A stretch of 50,313 nt of DNA from an uncultured Brevundimonas sp. (GCF_937870815.1 NZ_CALMZS010000043.1:1-50313); one strand, 5' to 3'; positions 8,008 to 16,968 are shown, numbered from the stretch's first letter. Notes: generated from the sequence alone by a model not told the origin. Translations and numbers: made by a program.

Positions 8008-9035
8008 GCGACATCGGCGCCGCCGCGCTGCGGTCCGTCGACCCGGAGACGGCGCACCGCCTCGCTTTGCTGGCGCTGCAGGTCGTCCCCCTGCCCGCCC
8101 CCGCCGCCGACGACCCGGTGCTGGCCACCACGGTGGCCGGCCTGCGCCTGCCGAACCCGGTCGGGCTGGCGGCGGGCCTCGACAAGAATGCGGAGGCGCT
8201 GCGCGGCCTGGCGCGGCTGGGCTTCGGCTTCGTCGAATGCGGCTCGGTGACGCCGCGGCCGCAGCCCGGCAATCCCCGGCCCCGGCTGTTCCGCCTGGCC
8301 GAGGACCGCGCCGTGATCAACCGGATGGGCTTCAACAACGACGGCCTCGAGGCCTTCGCCGCCCGGCTGGCGCGCCGGCCCGCCGGCCTGACGCTGGGGG
8401 CCAATCTGGGGGCCAACAAGGACACCGCGGACAAGGCCGCCGACTATGTGGCCGGGCTGACGCGCCTGAGGGGCCTGGCCGACTATGTGACGGTCAACGT
8501 GTCCTCGCCGAACACGCCGGGGCTGCGCGACCTGCAGGGCCGGGCGGCGATGGACGACCTGCTCGGACGGCTGGCCGAGGCCCGGGCCGGAGACCGGACG
8601 CCGCTGTTCCTGAAGATCGCGCCCGACCTGACGGCGGCGCAGATCGGCGTGATCGTCGAGGCCGGACTGGATCACGGCCTCGACGCCCTGATCGTCTCCA
8701 ACACCACCCTCGAGCGGCCGGAGAGCCTGCGCTCGCGGCACAGGGGCGAGGCCGGCGGACTGTCCGGGGCGCCGCTGAAGGCCGCCGCCGCGGCGGCGCT
8801 GCGCGCGGCCGCCGAAGCCTCGGCCGGCCGTCTGCCGCTGATCGCGGTCGGCGGCATCGATTCCGGCGAGGAGGCCTATCGGCGCATCCGCGCCGGGGCC
8901 TCGGCGGTGCAGATCTACAGCGCCCTCGTCTACGGGGGGCCCGGCCTGGTCGGCCGCCTCAAGCGCGAGCTGGCCGATCGTCTGAAGGCCGACGGCTTTT
9001 CCACAGCCGCGGAGGCCGCCGCCAGCGCCCGTTGA
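7998..9035 (+). CDS. pyrD: Dihydroorotate dehydrogenase (quinone), class 2
   Basis: The 345-residue enzyme has the class 2 signatures: an N-terminal helical extension for quinone and membrane association, then GLAAGLDKNAEAL (FMN phosphate region), GFVECGSVTPRPQPGNPRPR, INRMGFNNDG, NVSSPNTPGLRDLQ and IAVGGIDSGEEAYRRIRAGA. It oxidises dihydroorotate to orotate in pyrimidine synthesis, passing electrons to ubiquinone. The ATG lies inside the end of the DUF952 gene, a 10-base overlap, which supports this start and an operon with the two genes before it. Confidence 0.95.
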   Translation: MDLSDIGAAALRSVDPETAHRLALLALQVVPLPAPAADDPVLATTVAGLRLPNPVGLAAGLDKNAEALRGLARLGFGFVECGSVTPRPQPGNPRPRLFRLAEDRAVINRMGFNNDGLEAFAARLARRPAGLTLGANLGANKDTADKAADYVAGLTRLRGLADYVTVNVSSPNTPGLRDLQGRAAMDDLLGRLAEARAGDRTPLFLKIAPDLTAAQIGVIVEAGLDHGLDALIVSNTTLERPESLRSRHRGEAGGLSGAPLKAAAAAALRAAAEASAGRLPLIAVGGIDSGEEAYRRIRAGASAVQIYSALVYGGPGLVGRLKRELADRLKADGFSTAAEAAASAR

Positions 9036-9101
9036 CGGAGCGTTAGGGCAAGCCGGGCAGGATGCCCGAGGGTCAAGACGCCCGGTCCCAGAGGGAGCCG
9101 C

Positions 9102-11042
9102 ATGCCGATCGCCAAAGCCGACAGGCCCGCCGCCCCCTCCGTCGACGGCTGGGCCGGGGCGATCCGCCAGCGGCGCAGGACGCTGCTGCAGCGGATGGGC
9201 ATGGCGTCGGCCTGCGCCCTGGTGTTCAGCCCCCTGATCGGCTGGTCCCTGAGCGCCGGCTGGGTGCTGGGCTATTTCCTGGTCCAGCTGACGGACCTGT
9301 GGATCTTCGGCCCGGTCAACGCCGGCCGCACCGAGCGTCTCGGCGGCCTGCGACGCCTGGCCGGCGACGCGATCCTGATGGTCAACGCCGGCTATTTCGG
9401 CAGCCTGGCCGTGCCGCTGTGGATCGTCGGCGGGCCCATGGGCGGCATCTGCGCGGCCATGCTGCTGTCGGCCGCCGCCATCTATTCGATGATCAACGCG
9501 CCGCGCTCGGCCTCGGTGCTGGCGCTGACGACGGCGCCGCAATTCCTCTACCTCGCCTCGACGCCCTTCTTCATGGCCGCCCACGGCGCGTCGCCCGCCT
9601 TCGTGACGGCGGCCGCGGTCGCGGTCGGAGTGTTCATCAGCTACTGCGTGTCGACCTGGCAGCGCATGAACCAGGCCCGGATCTCGGAGGACGCCGCCCG
9701 CGTCGAGGCCGAGGAGAAGCGCGCCGACGCCGAGCGCATCATGGAGGGCCGCAGCGCCTTCCTCGCGGCCGTCGGCCATGACCTGCGCACCCCGATCAGC
9801 GCCATCCTGACGGGCTCGGCCGAACTGGAGCGGGGGGCCACGGACGGCGCCGCCCGGGCCCAGGCGCGGCTGATCAACGACGCCGGCTTCATGATGAAGG
9901 CGCTGCTGGACGACCTGCTGGACCACGCCAAGCTCGAGGCCGGGCACATGACCGTCGATGCGGTCGACTTCAACCTGCGCGACCTGCTGAACCAGTCGGC
10001 GCGGCTGTGGCGCGGCCCGGCCCGGGCCAAGGGGCTGAAATTCAGGATCGAGGGCGCCGCGAACGTGCCCGGCGCGGTGCGCGGCGATCCGATGCGGCTG
10101 CGGCAGGTGCTCAACAACCTGATCTCCAACGCCATGAAATTCACGGTCGCGGGCTCCATCACCCTGCGGCTCGACGCCTGGCCCGAGGACGGGGGCGGCC
10201 ACGCCGTGCTGATCGAGGTGGCCGACACCGGGCCGGGCATGACCCCCGAGCAGCTGGCGCGGCTGTTCACGCCGTTCGACCAGACCGCCGACGGCGTCAG
10301 CGCCCGGCACGGCGGCACCGGCCTGGGGCTGTCGATCAGCCGGCAGCTGACCGAGCTGATGGGCGGCCGGCTGACGGCGCGCAGCCGCGTCGGCGACGGC
10401 GCGCGCTTCACCCTCGCCCTCCGGCTGGACGCCGCCCGGGCCGCCGTCGCCGTCGCCTCGGCGCTCGATCAGGAGAGCCGCGCCGCCGTCGCCCGCGCCC
10501 TGTCGAGCGGCCCGTCGACCCGGCCCTCCGCCCCGGCCACGCCGCCGCCGCCGGCGCAGTCGCTGGCCGAGGCGGCCCGCGGCGCCCCCCAGCCGGCGCC
10601 GGAGCCGGCGGCCGACGACGAGGAGGGGCGGCCGATGCGGGTGCTGGTCGTCGACGACCACGACATCAATCGCCGCGCCATCCAGCTGATCCTCCAGCCC
10701 CTGGGCTGCGACATCGCCACCGCCGCCGACGGCATGGCGGCGCTGAAGATCTGCGAGCACACCGCCTTCGACCTGATCTTCATGGACGTGCGGATGCCCG
10801 AGCTCGACGGGCGCGAGACGACCCGCCGCCTCCGCGCCGGCGACGGTCCCAACGCCCTGGCCCCGGTCATCGCCGTGACCGCGGACACGGCGCCGGAGGA
10901 CATCGCCGCCTGCACCGAGGCCGGGATGACCTATTTCGTGCCCAAGCCGATCACCCCGCCCATGCTGCTGGGGGCGATCAACCATGTGATGACGTCGGCT
11001 CAGGCGGACGGCGAGGGCGCCGTCGAGAGCGCCGCCGCCTGA
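9102..11042 (+). CDS. Membrane-bound hybrid histidine kinase with C-terminal receiver
   Basis: The 646-residue product has several N-terminal membrane helices (about residues 30-185), a short coiled coil, a HisKA domain with the phosphorylated His near 226 (AAVGHDLRTPISA), and an ATPase domain with N box NLISNAMKFT, G1 DTGPGMT and G2 GGTGLGLSI. A Pro/Ala-rich linker then leads to a receiver domain (from about 517, RVLVVDDHDINRR, with FDLIFMDVRMPELDG). No periplasmic sensor domain is apparent, so the signal is probably membrane-borne. The gene follows pyrD by 66 bases. Its last 43 bases overlap the 3' end of the convergent vsr gene. Confidence 0.9.
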   Translation: MPIAKADRPAAPSVDGWAGAIRQRRRTLLQRMGMASACALVFSPLIGWSLSAGWVLGYFLVQLTDLWIFGPVNAGRTERLGGLRRLAGDAILMVNAGYFGSLAVPLWIVGGPMGGICAAMLLSAAAIYSMINAPRSASVLALTTAPQFLYLASTPFFMAAHGASPAFVTAAAVAVGVFISYCVSTWQRMNQARISEDAARVEAEEKRADAERIMEGRSAFLAAVGHDLRTPISAILTGSAELERGATDGAARAQARLINDAGFMMKALLDDLLDHAKLEAGHMTVDAVDFNLRDLLNQSARLWRGPARAKGLKFRIEGAANVPGAVRGDPMRLRQVLNNLISNAMKFTVAGSITLRLDAWPEDGGGHAVLIEVADTGPGMTPEQLARLFTPFDQTADGVSARHGGTGLGLSISRQLTELMGGRLTARSRVGDGARFTLALRLDAARAAVAVASALDQESRAAVARALSSGPSTRPSAPATPPPPAQSLAEAARGAPQPAPEPAADDEEGRPMRVLVVDDHDINRRAIQLILQPLGCDIATAADGMAALKICEHTAFDLIFMDVRMPELDGRETTRRLRAGDGPNALAPVIAVTADTAPEDIAACTEAGMTYFVPKPITPPMLLGAINHVMTSAQADGEGAVESAAA

Positions 11043-11449
11043 TCCCGCACCGCCGCGACCAGCCGGGCGGCGAAGCCCGGATCTCCGAGGCCGCACTCCC
11101 AGACCGTCAGCACCCGCCAGCCGGCCGCCTCCAGCGCCGCCGCCGCCGCCGCGTCGCGGGCGCGGTTGCGGTCGATCTTGGCGGACCAGTAGGCGGCGTT
11201 GGCCTTGGGGGCCCGGGCCCCGCGCGGGCAGTCGTGGCCGTGCCAGAAGCAGCCGTGCACGAACACCGCCGTGCGCCGCCCCTTCATCACCAGGTCGGGC
11301 CGTCCGGGCAGACCGGCGCCGCCGAGCCGGTAGCCGATCCCGGCCGCGCGCAGGATGCGCCGCACGGCCCGCTCCGGCCCGGTGTCGCGCCCCTTCACCC
11401 GCCGCATCACGGCGCTGCGCTGTTCGGGCGTGAAGACGTCGGTGGCCAT
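11000..11449 (-). CDS. vsr: Vsr-family very short patch repair endonuclease
   Basis: The 149-residue product starts MATDVFTPEQRSAVMRRVKG and has the Vsr core: GLPGRPDLVMKGRRTAVFVHG (with catalytic Asp), the zinc-associated GCFWHGHDCP, PKANAAYWSAKIDRNRARD, and GWRVLTVWECGL. Vsr nicks 5' of T in T:G mismatches that arise by deamination of 5-methylcytosine. No cytosine methyltransferase gene is visible in the window, so this is an orphan copy locally. The stop lies inside the end of the hybrid kinase gene (43-base convergent overlap). The N-terminus is complete when started at the ATG ending at 11449. Confidence 0.92.
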   Translation of the reverse strand: MATDVFTPEQRSAVMRRVKGRDTGPERAVRRILRAAGIGYRLGGAGLPGRPDLVMKGRRTAVFVHGCFWHGHDCPRGARAPKANAAYWSAKIDRNRARDAAAAAALEAAGWRVLTVWECGLGDPGFAARLVAAVRDQAAALSTAPSPSA

Positions 11450-11490
11450 CGGGCAATCGGCGCTCAAGCAGCGAGCGTTGGCGCCCCTCC

Positions 11491-11976
11491 TCAGAGCCGG
11501 GTCAGCAGGTGCTCGGCCGAGGACACCTTGAACTCGCCCGGCTGCTCGACATTGAGCTGGTCGACCACGCCGTCCCGGACGATCATCGAATAGCGCTGCG
11601 AGCGCTCGCCCATGCCGAAGCCCTTGGCGTCCATCGACAGGCCGAGGGCGCGGGTGAAGTCGCCGTTGCCGTCGGCGAGCATGAGGATGTCGTCCTTGCC
11701 GACGCCCTGGCTGTCGGCCCAGGCGCCCATCACGAAGGCGTCGTTGACGGACAGGCAGGCGACGGTGTCGACGCCCTTGCCGGCCAGCGCCTCGCGCTGT
11801 TCCTTGAAGCCCGGCAGGTGTTTGGCCGAACAGGTCGGGGTGAAGGCGCCCGGCACGGCGAACAGGGCCACGGTCTTGCCGGCGAAAACCTCGTCGGTGG
11901 AGACCGGCTTCGGGCCGTCGTCGGTGGCGCGGGTCAGGGTGGCCGAGGGGATGCGGTCGCCGATCTGGACGGTCAT
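11491..11976 (-). CDS. Peroxiredoxin, Prx5-type
   Basis: The 161-residue product begins MTVQIGDRIPSATLTR and has the Prx5 active site PGAFTPTCSAKHLPGF with the peroxidatic Cys near 50, plus CLSVNDAFVMGAW containing a second Cys near 75 and the family's YSMIVRDGVV segment. It would reduce hydrogen peroxide and alkyl hydroperoxides using glutathione/glutaredoxin or thioredoxin. The ATG ending at 11976 is chosen because the fold starts directly after it; the longer open frame upstream has no homologous content. Confidence 0.92.
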   Translation of the reverse strand: MTVQIGDRIPSATLTRATDDGPKPVSTDEVFAGKTVALFAVPGAFTPTCSAKHLPGFKEQREALAGKGVDTVACLSVNDAFVMGAWADSQGVGKDDILMLADGNGDFTRALGLSMDAKGFGMGERSQRYSMIVRDGVVDQLNVEQPGEFKVSSAEHLLTRL

Positions 11977-12102
11977 GGCAGGCTCCGGAGCAGGGTGGGA
12001 GGGAAGGACGCCCGGTCCAGATAGGCGCTGTGGCGGTCCGCGCCAACCTTTCCCGCGGCCGCCGGCCTTGCGCCCGCCGCGCCCGCTCCCGATGATAGGG
12101 GC

Positions 12103-12672
12103 ATGAACGATTTCGACTCCCTCGCCGGGCGGCTGCTGGTGGCCATGCCCGGGATAGGCGATCCGCGCTTTGAGCACGCCGTCATCCTGGTCTGCGCCCA
12201 CCGCCCGGACCACGCCATGGGCCTGCGGCTCGACCGGCCGGCCCCGGGCGTCGACCTGAAGGCGGTGCTGGACAGGCTCGAGACCCCGGCCCCGGACGCG
12301 GCCGCCGGCCGCGCCGTGCTGGTCGGCGGGCCAGTCGAGCGCGAGCGCGGCTTCGTGCTGCACACCGACGACTGGCTGGTCGAGGACGCCTCCCTGGCCT
12401 TCGGCGACGGCCTGGCCATGACCGGCACGCGCGAGGCGCTGGCGGCCATGGTCGATCCGGCCGGCGGGCCGCGGCGCTCGGTGCTGCTGCTCGGCTACGC
12501 CGGCTGGGGCGAGGGCCAGCTGGAGGACGAACTGGGCGAGAACGTCTGGCTCACCGCCGACGCCGATCCGGAGCTGATCTTCGATCCGGACTACGAGGGC
12601 AAATGGGCCCGCGCCGTGGCCGGCCTGGGCATCGATCCGGCCCAGCTGTCGGGGCAGAGCGGGCGGGCCTGA
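12103..12672 (+). CDS. YqgE/AlgH family protein (UPF0301)
   Basis: The 189-residue product carries the family signature LLVAMPGIGDPRFEHAVILV near the N-terminus, then GLRLDRPAPG, VLVGGPVERERGFVLH and LLLGYAGWGEGQLEDEL. The family is widespread in proteobacteria and has no settled biochemical role; AlgH has been linked to alginate regulation in Pseudomonas. Three bases separate its end from the convergent PdeA-like gene. Confidence 0.92.
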   Translation: MNDFDSLAGRLLVAMPGIGDPRFEHAVILVCAHRPDHAMGLRLDRPAPGVDLKAVLDRLETPAPDAAAGRAVLVGGPVERERGFVLHTDDWLVEDASLAFGDGLAMTGTREALAAMVDPAGGPRRSVLLLGYAGWGEGQLEDELGENVWLTADADPELIFDPDYEGKWARAVAGLGIDPAQLSGQSGRA

Positions 12673-12675
12673 CGG

Positions 12676-14403
12676 TCAGGCCGACCGCGCCTTGATCGGC
12701 GCGCTGCCGTCAGCGAGGGACTCGTTCAGATAGACCTCGGCCTCCTGGGCCGGCAGGGCGGGGGCGTAGCCGAAGCCCTGGCCGTAGTGGCACTGGGCCT
12801 CGAGCAGGAGTTTGGCGAGGCCGGCGTTCTCGACGCCCTCGGCGACCACCTCCAGCGACAGGTCGCGGCCGAGGTTGACCACCGACTTGACGATCTTGGC
12901 CGAGCCCTCGTCGGCGTCCATGGTCAGCACGAAATAGCGGTCGATCTTCAGCGTGTCGAACGGCAGCTTGGCCAGCCAGGTCAGCGACGAGAAGCCGGTG
13001 CCGAAGTCGTCGAGGGCCAGCGAGGCCCCGACATCCTTCAGCCGGGTCAGGACGGCCGCGGCGCGCGTGGTGTCGCGCATGATGTCGCCCTCGGTGACCT
13101 CCAGCTTGAGGGCGCCGCGCGGCAGGCCGGCGTCGGCGATGATGCGGGCCACGTCCTCGACCAGATTGGCCCGCTCGATCTCGCCGACCGACAGGTTGAC
13201 GCTGCAGAACAGCCGGCCGGCCGACGGATGCCGGGCCAGCCATTCGGCCAGCTGGCGCGCCGACCGGGTCATCATCAGCAGGCCCAGCTCGTTCATCAGG
13301 CCCATCTCGTCGGCCAGGCCGAGGAATGCGTCGGGCGGGACCAGGCCGCGCTGCGGGTGACGCCAGCGGGCCAGGGCCTCGAACCCGGCCACCGCCCCGG
13401 TCTCGAGATTGACGATGGGCTGGTAGAAGGGCTCGATCTCGCCGCGCACGAAGGCGTTGCGCAAATCGGCCTCGAGCGCCAGCCGCGACAGGCCGTCGGT
13501 CTCCAGCGCCCGGCCGTAGGCGGCGGCCCCGCCGCGGCCGGCCGTCTTGGCCTGTTCGACGGCCAGTTCGGCGCGGCGCAGCAGTTCGGCCGGGTCGGGC
13601 GCGTCCGGCCCGCCCTCGGCGGCCACGGCGCCGATCGACACGGTCGGATAGATGTCGAACCCGGCCACCCGCAGCGGCTGCTCCAGCGCCTCGCGCAGCC
13701 GTTCCGAGGCGGCCCCGGACCCGCGCGGCACGATGACCGCGAACTCGTCCTCGCCGACGCGGGCCGGGTTGGCGTCCTGGGCGAAGGCCCCGTTCAGGCG
13801 CGAGCCCAGCGCCGCCAGCACCAGGTCCACGCGCTCGTGGCCGAGCGCCTCGTTGAGGCGGCGCAGGCGGTCGACGTCGGCGACCACGAGGTCGTAGTCG
13901 CCCGGCTGGGTCAGGGTCTCGCCGACGCGGGCGAGGAAGGTGCGGCGGTCCAGCAGGCCGGTCAGATGATCCCGGTGCGAGGCGGCGAACTTGGTCTCCA
14001 GCGCCACCACCCCGGCGGCGCGCAGGCCGTCCTCGAGCCAGACGCCGCGCCAGATGCAGGTCTCGGCGTCGCGCATGCGCAGGCGCACGGCGACCTCGGA
14101 GCCCTCCTCCTGCGGCTTGAGGATGCGTTCGGCGAGGGCCCGGTCCGAGGGCACGGCCACGGCGGTGAAGGCCGCGCCCGAACACTCCGGGGCCAGCGGT
14201 CCGAGGCCGAGCGCGCGGGTCGCCCCGGTGAAACGCATCCGGTCGTCGGCCGGGGTCCAGATCCACAGCGCCGCGTCCGCAGCGGCCAACGCCTCGATGG
14301 CGGTCGTCGCGTCCCAGGCCAGACTTCTGGAGCGAGTATTCAAAACGCGTGACGATCCTGACAGGACGGCGCCCGGGTCAGCCGCCGCGTCCGGCCGCGT
14401 CAT
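12676..14403 (-). CDS. pdeA: PAS-like / GEDEF / EAL c-di-GMP phosphodiesterase, PdeA-like
   Basis: The 575-residue product has an N-terminal PAS-like region (about 30-130), a degenerate GGDEF domain (about 140-300; the signature reads RVGEDEFAV) and an EAL domain (about 320-565) that keeps GFEALARWRHP, KLEVTEGD and DDFGTGFSSLTWLAKL, so phosphodiesterase activity is expected. Caulobacter crescentus PdeA (CC3396) has the same architecture with a GEDEF site that binds GTP and activates the EAL domain. The match in motif and in position next to the cytochrome oxidase cluster is from memory. The start overlaps the end of the GNAT gene by 26 bases. Confidence 0.85.
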   Translation of the reverse strand: MTRPDAAADPGAVLSGSSRVLNTRSRSLAWDATTAIEALAAADAALWIWTPADDRMRFTGATRALGLGPLAPECSGAAFTAVAVPSDRALAERILKPQEEGSEVAVRLRMRDAETCIWRGVWLEDGLRAAGVVALETKFAASHRDHLTGLLDRRTFLARVGETLTQPGDYDLVVADVDRLRRLNEALGHERVDLVLAALGSRLNGAFAQDANPARVGEDEFAVIVPRGSGAASERLREALEQPLRVAGFDIYPTVSIGAVAAEGGPDAPDPAELLRRAELAVEQAKTAGRGGAAAYGRALETDGLSRLALEADLRNAFVRGEIEPFYQPIVNLETGAVAGFEALARWRHPQRGLVPPDAFLGLADEMGLMNELGLLMMTRSARQLAEWLARHPSAGRLFCSVNLSVGEIERANLVEDVARIIADAGLPRGALKLEVTEGDIMRDTTRAAAVLTRLKDVGASLALDDFGTGFSSLTWLAKLPFDTLKIDRYFVLTMDADEGSAKIVKSVVNLGRDLSLEVVAEGVENAGLAKLLLEAQCHYGQGFGYAPALPAQEAEVYLNESLADGSAPIKARSA

Positions 14404-14968
14404 TGACGATGCCGAACAGCAGATGGTCTGCCCATGCGCCGTTAATTTTAAGATAAGCCCGCGCCTGCCCCTCGAGCGCGAAGCCGGCCTTCTCGAGCAC
14501 CCGCCGCGAGGCCAGGTTGGTCGGCACGCAGGCGGCCTCGACCCGGTGCAGCTTCAGGGTGTCGAAGGCGTGGGCGACCACGGCCCGGACCGCCGCGGTG
14601 GCGTGGCCCCGGCCCGCATGGGGCCGGCCGATCCAGTAGCCCAGCGACCCCGCCTCGGCGACGCCGCGACGCACGTTCGACAGGGTGACGGCCCCGACCA
14701 GGGCCTGGTCCGGCCCGGCGAGGATGAAATAGGGCCAGGCGTTGCCGGCCTCCATCTCGCGGGCGTAGATCGACAGGCGGCGTCTGAAGGCGGGCCGGGT
14801 CAGGTCGTCCTCGGGCCAGGTCGGCTCCCACGGCTGCAGATAGGCCTGCGAGGCCTGGCGCAGGGCGGCCCAGGCCTCGTAGTCCGAGCTCCGCGGCGGC
14901 CGCAGGGTGACGCCCTCGCCCCGGACGACGGAGCCGGTCGCGTCGTTGATCCAGTCGAGCAGGGCCAT
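14378..14968 (-). CDS. GNAT N-acetyltransferase, RimJ/RimL-like
   Basis: The 196-residue product has the RimJ/RimL-type GNAT fold: GVTLRPPRSSDYEAWAALR at the start, acetyl-CoA binding motif GRPHAGRGHATAAVRAVV (about 130-147), and EAACVPTNLASRRVLEKAG then FALEGQARAYLKINGAWAD at the end. Members acetylate N-termini of ribosomal proteins or other amines; the target here is unknown. It follows the M16 protease gene on the same strand by 24 bases and overlaps the PdeA-like gene. Confidence 0.9.
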   Translation of the reverse strand: MALLDWINDATGSVVRGEGVTLRPPRSSDYEAWAALRQASQAYLQPWEPTWPEDDLTRPAFRRRLSIYAREMEAGNAWPYFILAGPDQALVGAVTLSNVRRGVAEAGSLGYWIGRPHAGRGHATAAVRAVVAHAFDTLKLHRVEAACVPTNLASRRVLEKAGFALEGQARAYLKINGAWADHLLFGIVNDAAGRGG

Positions 14969-14992
14969 GCCGGGACGATAGCCGCCGGACGC

Positions 14993-16258
14993 TCAGCCGA
15001 AAAGGGCGTCGCGGAAGGCGGGGCCGGCCGCGGCGGCGGCCCTGGGGCCCAGCACCGCGGTCGCCGCCCGGCCCGCCGACAGGGACCGGGCCGCGGCGGC
15101 GCGGACATCGTCGACGGTCTGGGCCAGGGTCCGGTCGGCCATCACCCGGGAGGCGACCGGCGCGCCGAAGATCAGCACCTGGCTGGCGGCGCGGCCGGCC
15201 CGGGCGGCCGGGCTCTCGTCCGACATCCACAGGCCGGCGTTCATCACCGCCTTGGCGCGCGCCAGCTCGGCCGCGGTCGGGCCGTCCGAGGCCAGCGCCC
15301 TCAGCTCGGCCGCGCACACCCGGGCCAGCTCCACCGCCCGGTCGGCGGCGGCGCCCGCATAGATGCCGAGGACGCCCGCGTCCTCATACGGCTCCTGGTA
15401 GGCGTCGATGGCGTAGGCGAGGCCGCGGTCCTCGCGGGCGCTCTGGAACAGGCGCGAGGCCATGCCGCCGCCGAGGATTTCGGCCATCAGCCGCGCCGCC
15501 GCATAGGCGGGATCGGCCGCCGACGGGGCGGGCAGCTGGAAAACGAGGTTGGCCTGTTCGATCCGCCGCGACAGGGCCGCGTGGCCGCCGGTGAAGCGCG
15601 AGGCCGCCGGCGCGTCCGCGGGCGTGGCCGCCTCGCCGCCGAACCAGCGCTCGGCCAGGGCCAGCAGCCCGGCCTCGTCCACCGCCCCGGAGGCGGCCAC
15701 GACCATCCGGTCCGGCGAATACAGCCGGGCCCGCCAGTCGCTGATCGAGGCCCGCGTGAGCGGCTCCAGGCTGGCCACCGAGCCGAGGATCGGCCGGCCG
15801 AGCGGCTGGCCCTCGAAGGCGCGGGTCTGGGCCATTTCGAAGACGTGGTCGTCGGGGGTGTCGAAGGCCTCGGCGATCTCCTGGGCCACCACGTCCTTCT
15901 CGCGCTCGATCTCGTCCGGGTCGAGGCGCGGGCGGAACACCAGGTCGGACACCACCTGCATGGCCAGGGGCAGGGAGCCGTGCAGGGCGCGGACCTCGAA
16001 GGTGGTCCGCTCATAGCCGGTCGAGGCGTTGAGCGAGCCGCCCTCGGCCTCGATGCGCTCGACGATGTCGCGGGCGCCCATGTCGCCCGCCCCCTTGAAC
16101 ACCAGGTGTTCGAGGCAGTGGGACCAGCCGGAGCGGGCCTCGTCCTCCCATCTGGCGCCGCCGCGCACGGCCACGGTCAGGGCCAGGGTGCGCAGGCCGG
16201 GCATCGGATCGCAGACGACGCGGACGCCGTTGGACAGGGTGTGGAGGGTGGCGGTCAG
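14993..16258 (-). CDS. M16 family zinc peptidase, probable CTG start
   Basis: The product has the inverted zinc motif HCLEH near residue 49 followed by LVFKGAGDMGARDIVERIEAEGG, and LNASTGYERTTFE. It continues through both M16 halves to ARSLSAGRAATAVLGP, about 421 residues, normal for a mitochondrial-processing-peptidase-like bacterial M16B protein. The natural N-terminus TATLHTLSNGVRVV has no ATG, GTG or TTG nearby. The CTG at 16258-16256 overlaps the SURF1 stop (cTGA), the arrangement expected for a coupled start. The next canonical in-frame start, an ATG about 19 codons in, would remove the first beta strand. Confidence 0.85.
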   Translation of the reverse strand: MTATLHTLSNGVRVVCDPMPGLRTLALTVAVRGGARWEDEARSGWSHCLEHLVFKGAGDMGARDIVERIEAEGGSLNASTGYERTTFEVRALHGSLPLAMQVVSDLVFRPRLDPDEIEREKDVVAQEIAEAFDTPDDHVFEMAQTRAFEGQPLGRPILGSVASLEPLTRASISDWRARLYSPDRMVVAASGAVDEAGLLALAERWFGGEAATPADAPAASRFTGGHAALSRRIEQANLVFQLPAPSAADPAYAAARLMAEILGGGMASRLFQSAREDRGLAYAIDAYQEPYEDAGVLGIYAGAAADRAVELARVCAAELRALASDGPTAAELARAKAVMNAGLWMSDESPAARAGRAASQVLIFGAPVASRVMADRTLAQTVDDVRAAAARSLSAGRAATAVLGPRAAAAAGPAFRDALFG

Positions 16259-16968
16259 GAGGGGCTCTTTCGCGGGTCGCCGCGCGGTTGGCGGCGGAGC
16301 AGGGCGATGTAGACACCGGCCAGGGCCAGCGCCAGTCCGAACCAGGTGATCGCATAGCCGAGATGGTTGTTGGCGAAGGCGGCGGGGGGCGCGGACGGCT
16401 CCAGCGCCGGCCAGTCCGGATTGGAGGAGGTCAGGGCGAACAGGGTCCAGGGGGCCACGCCCCCGTCGACGCCGAGGGCGCGGGCCATGGCGGCGTTGTC
16501 GCGGGCGTAGAAGCGGCGTCCCTCGGCGGCCAGGGCCATCGGACCCGGGGCAGGCGTCCGACGCACCTGGGCGACCAGCCGGACCGGCGCCCCCGACGCC
16601 GAGACGGGCGGGCGGGCGGGCACGGCATCCTCGACGAAGCCCCGGTCGACCAGCAGGGTCCGGCCATAGCCGGGATGGCGGCAGGCCGAGATCAGGCGGA
16701 CGCCGGGCCGGCCCCGGTGGATGGTCCGGAGCTCCACGAACGGCGCGGTGGCCAGGCCCGGGCAGGTCAGCGACACCTTGCCGAACTCGGGATCGTCCGC
16801 GCCGAGGACATCGGCGGGGGCTTTCGGCGGGGCGGCGGCGGCGGTCTCGGCCCGGGCGATCAGGCCCTGTTTCCACTGCAGCCGCTGGACCTGCCAGAGG
16901 CCGAGCGCGATCAGGACGGCGAAGGCCAGCGCCGAGGCGATGGTCAGGCCCCAGGGGAAGCGGCGCAT
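16255..16968 (-). CDS. SURF1 family cytochrome oxidase assembly protein
   Basis: The 237-residue product has the SURF1 layout: an N-terminal membrane helix (about 7-25, TIASALAFAVLIALGLWQ) followed at once by VQRLQWKQGLIARAE, a periplasmic domain with RTLLVDRGFVEDA, and a C-terminal helix starting HLGYAITWFGLALALAGVY. SURF1 (Shy1) helps insert heme a into subunit I of aa3-type oxidases. It abuts the DUF983 gene with no gap and its stop overlaps the presumed M16 start, consistent with a single operon. Confidence 0.93.
   Translation of the reverse strand: MRRFPWGLTIASALAFAVLIALGLWQVQRLQWKQGLIARAETAAAAPPKAPADVLGADDPEFGKVSLTCPGLATAPFVELRTIHRGRPGVRLISACRHPGYGRTLLVDRGFVEDAVPARPPVSASGAPVRLVAQVRRTPAPGPMALAAEGRRFYARDNAAMARALGVDGGVAPWTLFALTSSNPDWPALEPSAPPAAFANNHLGYAITWFGLALALAGVYIALLRRQPRGDPRKSPS

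Noticed and set aside
7749..11456. 1235-codon open frame on the minus strand across pyrD and the hybrid kinase
   Set aside because: Only its first 150 codons or so contain real coding (Vsr, in this frame from 11449); the rest is antisense to pyrD and the kinase and has no recognisable protein features.
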